Below the pieces are notes generated by a model. It was given only the letters and a program-made list of their open reading frames with translations. It was not told the DNA's origin and did no database searches. A stretch of 64,000 nucleotides of DNA, from the NCBI GenBank assembly GCA_007449985.2, contig VIIQ02000595.1, forward strand, positions 186,001 to 250,000, in the 5' to 3' direction. The translations under genes and the position numbers were made by a program. The number at the start of each line of letters is the position of its first letter. Position 1 is the first letter of the stretch. Source of the DNA: Desmodesmus armatus (lineage: Eukaryota > Chlorophyta > Chlorophyceae > Sphaeropleales > Scenedesmaceae). Positions 58,491 through 64,000 of this stretch are shown here, piece after piece.

Positions 58491-61400
58491 ATGGCCGACG
58501 TCAAGAACCCATTCGACCTGCTGGATGCTGGCGATGAGAACGCCGATCCTGAGCAGCTTGCAGCAAAGGCAGCAGCAGCTGCCAAGCCAGCAGCAGCAGC
58601 ACCAGCAGCAGCAGCCAAGCCCGAGCCTGCAAAGGGTGAGTCTCAGGGCTCCAGTGCCTTCCAAAGCTTCGCCGGAAATTATAGTGGAGCAATCACGGCC
58701 ATACACGGGCTGTACGAGAGCTTAGGCCGCCGCTTTGGACACGATCTCGCAATTTGACATCAGTGTCGTGGGGGTCTGTGTAGGTGGCCGTGTGTCCCCC
58801 GCGGGCGACAGGGGTGATGCTGGACGTGGTGGCAGGGGCCGTGGCGGTGACAGGGGCCGTGGCCCTGCAGGTGGCCGCGGTGGAGCAAGGTTCGGCACCC
58901 GCACAGACAGTGGCGAGGTGGCAGAGAACGGCTATGATGCAGGTGTGTATTTTACGTGTTTATCGTAATTCAGCAGGCAGCAGCCGGTCCTGCATTGCTT
59001 CGTGGCCTAGTGGGCCTTGATCACATAACTCATCCACTGCAGGTGCCCCTGCAGCTCGCGGTGGACGTGGTGAGGGCCGTGGCCGTGGTGAGGGCCGTGG
59101 ACGTGGTGGACGTGGACGCGGTGGTGGCCGCTACGACAGCAACCGCCCTCCCCGCAGGGAGTTTGACAGGCATGATGGCACTGGCAGGGGGTGAGTGCTG
59201 CTGCTACTGCTGCTACTGCTGCTGCTGCCGTACCGTAGTCAAGCTTATTCAGACAGGCAGTCTGAAGTATCAATATGCAGACATCGTTGTCAATAGCTGT
59301 ACATGCACACCTCTTTGACTTACCAACTGTGTGCCTGCCAATTGCGTGTTTTGCTGCCAGCAGCTATGAGAACGAGAAGCGTGGTGGTGGCGGCCGCGGC
59401 AACTGGGGTGCTGCTGACGGCACGTGAGTATGCTGCTGGTGGTCGTTACTCAAAGGTCTCTTGTCTGAGTTGTGGGGAGCTGTCCTCATCGCGCAGCAGC
59501 GACTTATACCTCACCATCATTGACAGTCGCTGCCTGTTGTTGCAATCAGAGACACAGCTACTGCACGGCCCGAGCCAGCCAGCCGATTTTTAGTGCCTTT
59601 CTGTGTTGGTACCTGACCGTCTGATCGAGCTCTGCTGCTGCTTCTGTTGCGTGTGCTGTGCCTGTGTCCTGCAGTGGTGAGGCCCAGGCTGAGGGTGAGG
59701 AGGAGCAGCCACAGCAGCGTGAGCCTGTCGAGGACACAGCAGCTGAGACAGGTGCGATACGACACCCTGCAACAGCTACACAGCTGCGTGTAGCAGCACA
59801 GCTCCAGCCTGTCACAGCATCCACAGCTTGGCACACAGCTTGTCAGCATGCTGCCTGGATCAGGATGCATGGCGTACGCCTTCCTGAAAGCACCTGCTCC
59901 CCAGCAACCACATGCACAGGACTGCAGTGCCTGTAAAGCTAGTGCTGCTTATTGTGGCCGTGCCAAGTGCCACCAGCACATCAACCCATTCTGCTGGTGT
60001 TACTAGTCCTCAAGAAACCTGCGCATCACGGTTTGCTGCCCCACTTTGCGCATGATGCACCAGCCCCTGTCTGTGGGCTGGCTGGCACACATGCCCGAAT
60101 TTATTTTATCCACGCAGCAATGCCTGCCTCATATCGCTGACTGCTGCTGCGTTTGGGGTGTGCTGTGCGCGTTGTTCCGTTGTGCAGAGCCTGCAGCCGG
60201 TGAGGAGGCTGCAGCTGAGGAGCAGGTCGAGGAGGTCAAGGTGGGTGGCACATATGGGAAAGGACACCCAGCGGGGGCATGCTCTATGTGACATTGGTTG
60301 CTGACGGCGGTTGGTCCACAAGGGACACTGCGCTGGCCAGTCTGCTTTTGGGATGCGGCCATACAGCACCAGGACCTGGTCAAGGGGTAGGGACAATAGC
60401 AGCAGTGGCAGTTTGCCCAAAGGGAGCACCATCAGGGGTGCAGACGTGCATCTGCAGGACAACATGCAGCACCAGTGCGGGGTCAACAGCAGGGTTGGCA
60501 GGCCGATAGTTTGGCGCAGCAGGGCTTCAACTGTGGCTGGAACGACGACTACATACTACATAGCTGCCACACACTCTGCCTCGCTCTCTGTCACGCCGTG
60601 CATATTTCCTCACCCGTTGCTGCTGCCTTGCTGCTGCAACCACAACTGCTGCTGCTGCAGGAGATCACCCTGGAGCAGTATGAGGCCATGCTTGCTGAGA
60701 AGAAGGCTGAGCTGAACAAGGCCCGCGTGGTGAAGACCATTGACGCCAGCGAGTTTGCCAACCTCAAAATCGTCAACAAGGACGAGGAGGAGGAGGAGAA
60801 CCCACTGGAGGTGAGGGGGCAGAGGGGTTGGTGTGTGTGTGGGGGGGGGGGGTGAAAGCTATTTGTGGGAGGTCGAAATGCTTCTAGAGGGGGCAGGAGA
60901 AGTTCGTAGAGAGGGCATTGGAGCGTCCTTGAGGTGTGCTAGACATGGCGGGGAGCCAGGTTATGCAGAGAGTGCAGAGAGCTGTGGAAGCCTATGGGTT
61001 GGGTGCTTCGGCAGGTGTGGTTGCAGCCAGGTCATGCCGCCTGCACAGCCTGTGTGTCAGTCAGTATTTTCGTCATCAACCATATGGCCTCCAGTGTGAA
61101 GCTTGCATGGTGGTGCATTTCATATATGCTCCGCAAGCGTCTTACCTTACGCCCGGTTGTGGCGTCTGTTTTGTGTGTGCAGGTGTCCACTGGCAAGGAG
61201 AAGAAGGTCCGTGCCAAGGAGCGCAAGGAGCCAACCAAGCTGGAGGGCCTGGGCTTCAAGGTAGGATGGGCCTGCCTTTCTTCCTTCTGCAGCAGCAGTT
61301 GATGTCGGTATTCTTGCACGCGTCTGATGTGTGGTGCAGCAGCAGTGCATGCTGGTGGTGCTCCCTGCTGGGTCAGCTTGGCGCGTTCTGTGCTTTGGCT

Positions 61401-61928
61401 GGATGTATGGGAGGGGCCCATGTGTTTGGGGACGAGGTGCTGCACACTACAGCTTCCCATCATTGTCTGCTTGCAGTACTGCTTGAGAGCAGCATCGTAG
61501 GGCTGGTGGTCCCCGCACAGAATATGCAAGAGGCATTGCAGTGGGGCTGGTCCATACTGGCTGCGCTGTGCTGAACTCAACACCACTGGGCGTTGCTGCT
61601 GCTGTTGCGTCCTGAGTTCCTCACGTGGAACCCATAGTAGCTTTGTGCTGTGCTGATCACCACTGGCTTTGCTACTGCTGTTGCGTCTTGTTGTATCATA
61701 CAGGTTGAGTCCGCTGAGAGCTCTGCCGGCCGCTTTGGTGACCGCCGTGGGCGTGGTGGCGACAGGGGCGGCCGCGGCCGCGGTGGATTCGGGCGTGGCC
61801 GCGGCAGCAGCGGCGGTGGCTATGGCGGTGACAGGGGCGGCGACCGGCCGTTTGCTGGCCGCGGCGGCCGCGGCGGCGGTGCCAACATCAACGTGGAGGA
61901 CACAAGTGCCTTCCCCAGCCTGGGTTAG
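58491..61928 (+). CDS. RGG-rich mRNA-binding protein, SERBP1/HABP4/Stm1 family
   Basis: Cytoplasmic/ribosome-associated RNA-binding protein; relatives bind mRNA and inactive ribosomes. Nine phase-consistent exons: 58491-58635, 58784-58942, 59043-59190, 59361-59423, 59675-59751, 60188-60240, 60661-60810, 61183-61260, 61704-61928; about 365 aa. Features in order: an N-terminal block NPFDLLDAGDENADPEQLAA, as in Stm1-type and plant RGGA proteins; Ala/Lys linker; dense RGG/GRG boxes (about 50-150); an acidic Glu-rich stretch; the conserved core EITLEQYEAMLAEKKAELNK ... FANLKIVNKDEEEEENPLEV; KEKKVRAKERKEPTKLEGLG; a second RGG region; and the terminal motif NINVEDTSAFPSLG. The last block is characteristic of the family. 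Start at ATG 58491 gives the expected MADVKNPFDLL. Confidence 0.94.
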
Positions 61929-64000
61929 GCCGGGTGAAGGCCTTGGCTACCGCTTGGAGGGCTGGCTCCTGCCCGAAACGGGCTTGTGTGGACCCTCAAA
62001 TGGGGTGTGTGTGCAGTTGAGCAGCCAAAAGGCGTGTCTGGGCCATGCCCAGAGGGTACTACACGCAGGTTAATTGGTGCAAGTTTCGACAGCAGTGGCT
62101 GTAGTCGGGCCTTTGTTGTGATGGGGCGGGTTTGGTAGGGCGGGTGTGCTGGGGCAGGCAGCTGGTGATGCCGAGCCTGAGGCTGTTTCTCTGGTGGCGG
62201 CCTTGCAATTGTTATGCAGCTTATCTATGCATGTCTGCGCAGTATGGTTGGATGTTGGTCCAAGTGCGGCAGTTGTTGCCAGGGGCTGTTAATACTGCCT
62301 GCATAGTAGGCAGTGCCAGGGGCTGTTTCCCCCTATGAAGCAGCATGCACGGCAGTGCGTGGTGGGGTGCTTGCGTTTGGGTGGCGGGGTGGGTGCTTTG
62401 TTTCTTGTGCAGGATGGGGCTAGGGGTGCTGGATGGTAGGCGCATTGTGCTGGGTGTGATGTTTATAGCCCTTAACAGGGAGCAGCAGCTGCAGGTTGTG
62501 TGTGGGGCGCTGGTGTGGGTTTTGACTTTGTGGCATGTCAGTGAGCAGCTGTGCTGTCAGCTGTCTGCCACACCTAACAATGGCCAACGCGGCTTGAGCA
62601 GAAAGTCATCAGCAGCAAGTGTGGCAGCAGGGAGTAGCAGGGCAGCAAGGACCCAGCAGCGGTGCTGCTCTCAGAAAGCACGTGCAAGCAAGTACCTTGT
62701 GCTGTTGTGGCACATCCCAGTGCCAAGTTTGCTGCAGGCTTTCCTGCTGTTCGGCTCTCCATCGCCCGCCCATCAATCCTAGTTGTTGGTTGACAGTTGT
62801 GCATAGGCTTGCTTGCTTTGTTGCTTTGCTGCCGGCTTGCTGCTGCTGGCTTATGCTGCCGCGTAGCGACACTTTACATGATTGTTCAAATGACGTGCAT
62901 AGCCTGTCCAAATTTACCACAAGGGGTGTCGCAGGTGTCAACTGTTGAAGGTGGAGTGTTGCCTGTAAGGATGCATTGTGCTGCTTCTTGCAGCAGCGAG
63001 CAGGAGTTGTTGGTGAGGATGGTCGTGGTTTTATGCAACACACCAAATGAATGTTGGCAGGGTGTTCCTGACTGCTCTGTCAGCAAGCAATGATGCCTAG
63101 CTGCAGATGAGCTGAAAAGACAGACAAGCACAGTGCATTCCTACACATGACTAAGTGAGGAGACAGCTTTGAAACCCGCACCGAATTTGACAGGCTCCTG
63201 GAGCAACTGACACCTATGCAATCTAATGTCGTGGCTGCTGCCTGCCTGCTGGCCACATGGAATACCACACGTGACACGCTTCAGCCTCTGCGATCTTACT
63301 ACAACAAGACACGTGACACAAGTGCCATACCCCCCCCCCCCACATGGGCTGTCAACACATTCTTGCCATACATCCCTACGTGCAGGCAGCACACATCATT
63401 GCAATGGCATTGCCCTACAGCTCACAGTGCAGACATGCCATACAGCCCCAAAGGTGATGCGACCCCTACTGCCAATGCAGTGTTCCATTGTCCCAGCCCT
63501 TTGGGCCGGTGCACTCCTCAGATTGATCTGACGTGTCTCAATGCCCTTGGACATGTTGATGGTATGTACAGTCACCTGATATACCAAGGATACCTAGGAT
63601 CACCTGCCCAAGGGATCACTCTTATGCTTTCAACGTTAACGTCAACATATAGGTTGGCAGTATCACCCTGTTCCAGCTCTTGATTGCTCTCCCTCCCCAG
63701 ACAACGCTATCTTTGAAAACCCACTGCCATCACACAAGTGGCAGGACTGCTCCCAAAAGCGCGCCTCGTCGGGGCTTTGAATTTGCTGGAAAGGTTGGTT
63801 TATATCCATACTACAGCTACACGATCTCACGTAGCTGCTCTCTGCGTGTGCTGGACGCAAGGCACATCGAGACAGCCAGACTGTGAGAGTCAGATCCCAG
63901 AAGGGACCTTCAAGGGGGGTGCCCATGGATACCTAGGATACCAAGGGTCAGCGCTGATAGGGTTTAACTGTTGTTTCCGCGTTGGGAACCTCCTTCATAT
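61929..64000. other. 3' flank of the SERBP1-like gene; no confident gene
   Basis: The first few hundred bases should be 3'UTR. No exon chain was found to the window end. A minus-strand frame at 63663-63926 contains SPDEARFWEQSCHLCDGSGF, which could be one exon of a gene running in from the right, with a CxxCxGxG-like motif, but nothing else supports it. A poly-C run lies at about 63331-63343. GGATACCTAGGAT-type bases recur near 63587 and 63927. Confidence 0.4.

Overview
The window is nuclear DNA from a green alga, most likely a chlorophyte of the volvocine/Chlorophyceae type; I cannot name the species. The basis is intron-rich genes with GT-AG introns, GC-rich exons, dense CAG/GCT trinucleotide arrays, a polyubiquitin gene with an intron at the same codon of every unit, plant-type families (TGD4-like, LPA1-like, RGG mRNA-binding), and candidate TGTAA polyadenylation motifs. 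No bacterial, viral or organellar genes were seen. Gene models below were assembled by hand by joining exons at GT-AG sites and checking that intron phases agree. No transcript evidence was available.

Layout, left to right. 1-1.6 kb: nothing confident. 1.6-5.9 kb (+): a very large Gln/Ala-rich GATA zinc-finger regulator whose 3' end carries a 256-bp tandem duplication. 7.9-8.7 kb (+): a small SH3BGRL/glutaredoxin-fold protein. 9.1-13.9 kb (+): a KDM8/JMJD5-type JmjC oxygenase. 14.4-17.1 kb (+): pentameric polyubiquitin. 18.0-24.5 kb (-): a TGD4-like chloroplast lipid-transfer protein, convergent with polyubiquitin and head-to-head with the next gene. 24.8-33.6 kb (+): mitochondrial-type HSP70 in 18 exons. 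33.6-38.7 kb: no confident gene. 38.7-39.9 kb (-): secreted CAP/PR-1 protein. 41.5-43.4 kb (-): membrane-anchored coiled-coil protein of unknown function, head-to-head with a MATE transporter (43.8-48.3 kb, +). 49.6-50.6 kb (-): 3' exon of an unrecognised gene. 51.2-58.1 kb (-): LPA1/2-phosphoglycerate-kinase-like P-loop protein, head-to-head with a SERBP1/HABP4-type RGG protein (58.5-61.9 kb, +). 61.9-64 kb: nothing confident.

The genes are unrelated housekeeping and regulatory loci rather than one pathway, but three divergent pairs share intergenic spacers of about 0.3-0.4 kb. mtHSP70 and polyubiquitin both belong to protein quality control.

Two patterns cut across the genes. First, at least six genes carry diverged partial copies of an exon edge, usually with its splice site, inside the adjacent intron ('exon echoes'). 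This fits tandem duplication across splice sites as a source of intron growth. Second, conserved reading frames break by a single missing base at four places, three of them in runs of five G or C (polyubiquitin, mtHSP70, MATE). This looks more like systematic homopolymer under-calling than real mutation. Two intronic foldbacks and a diverged repeat family with an internal poly-G tract are also notable.
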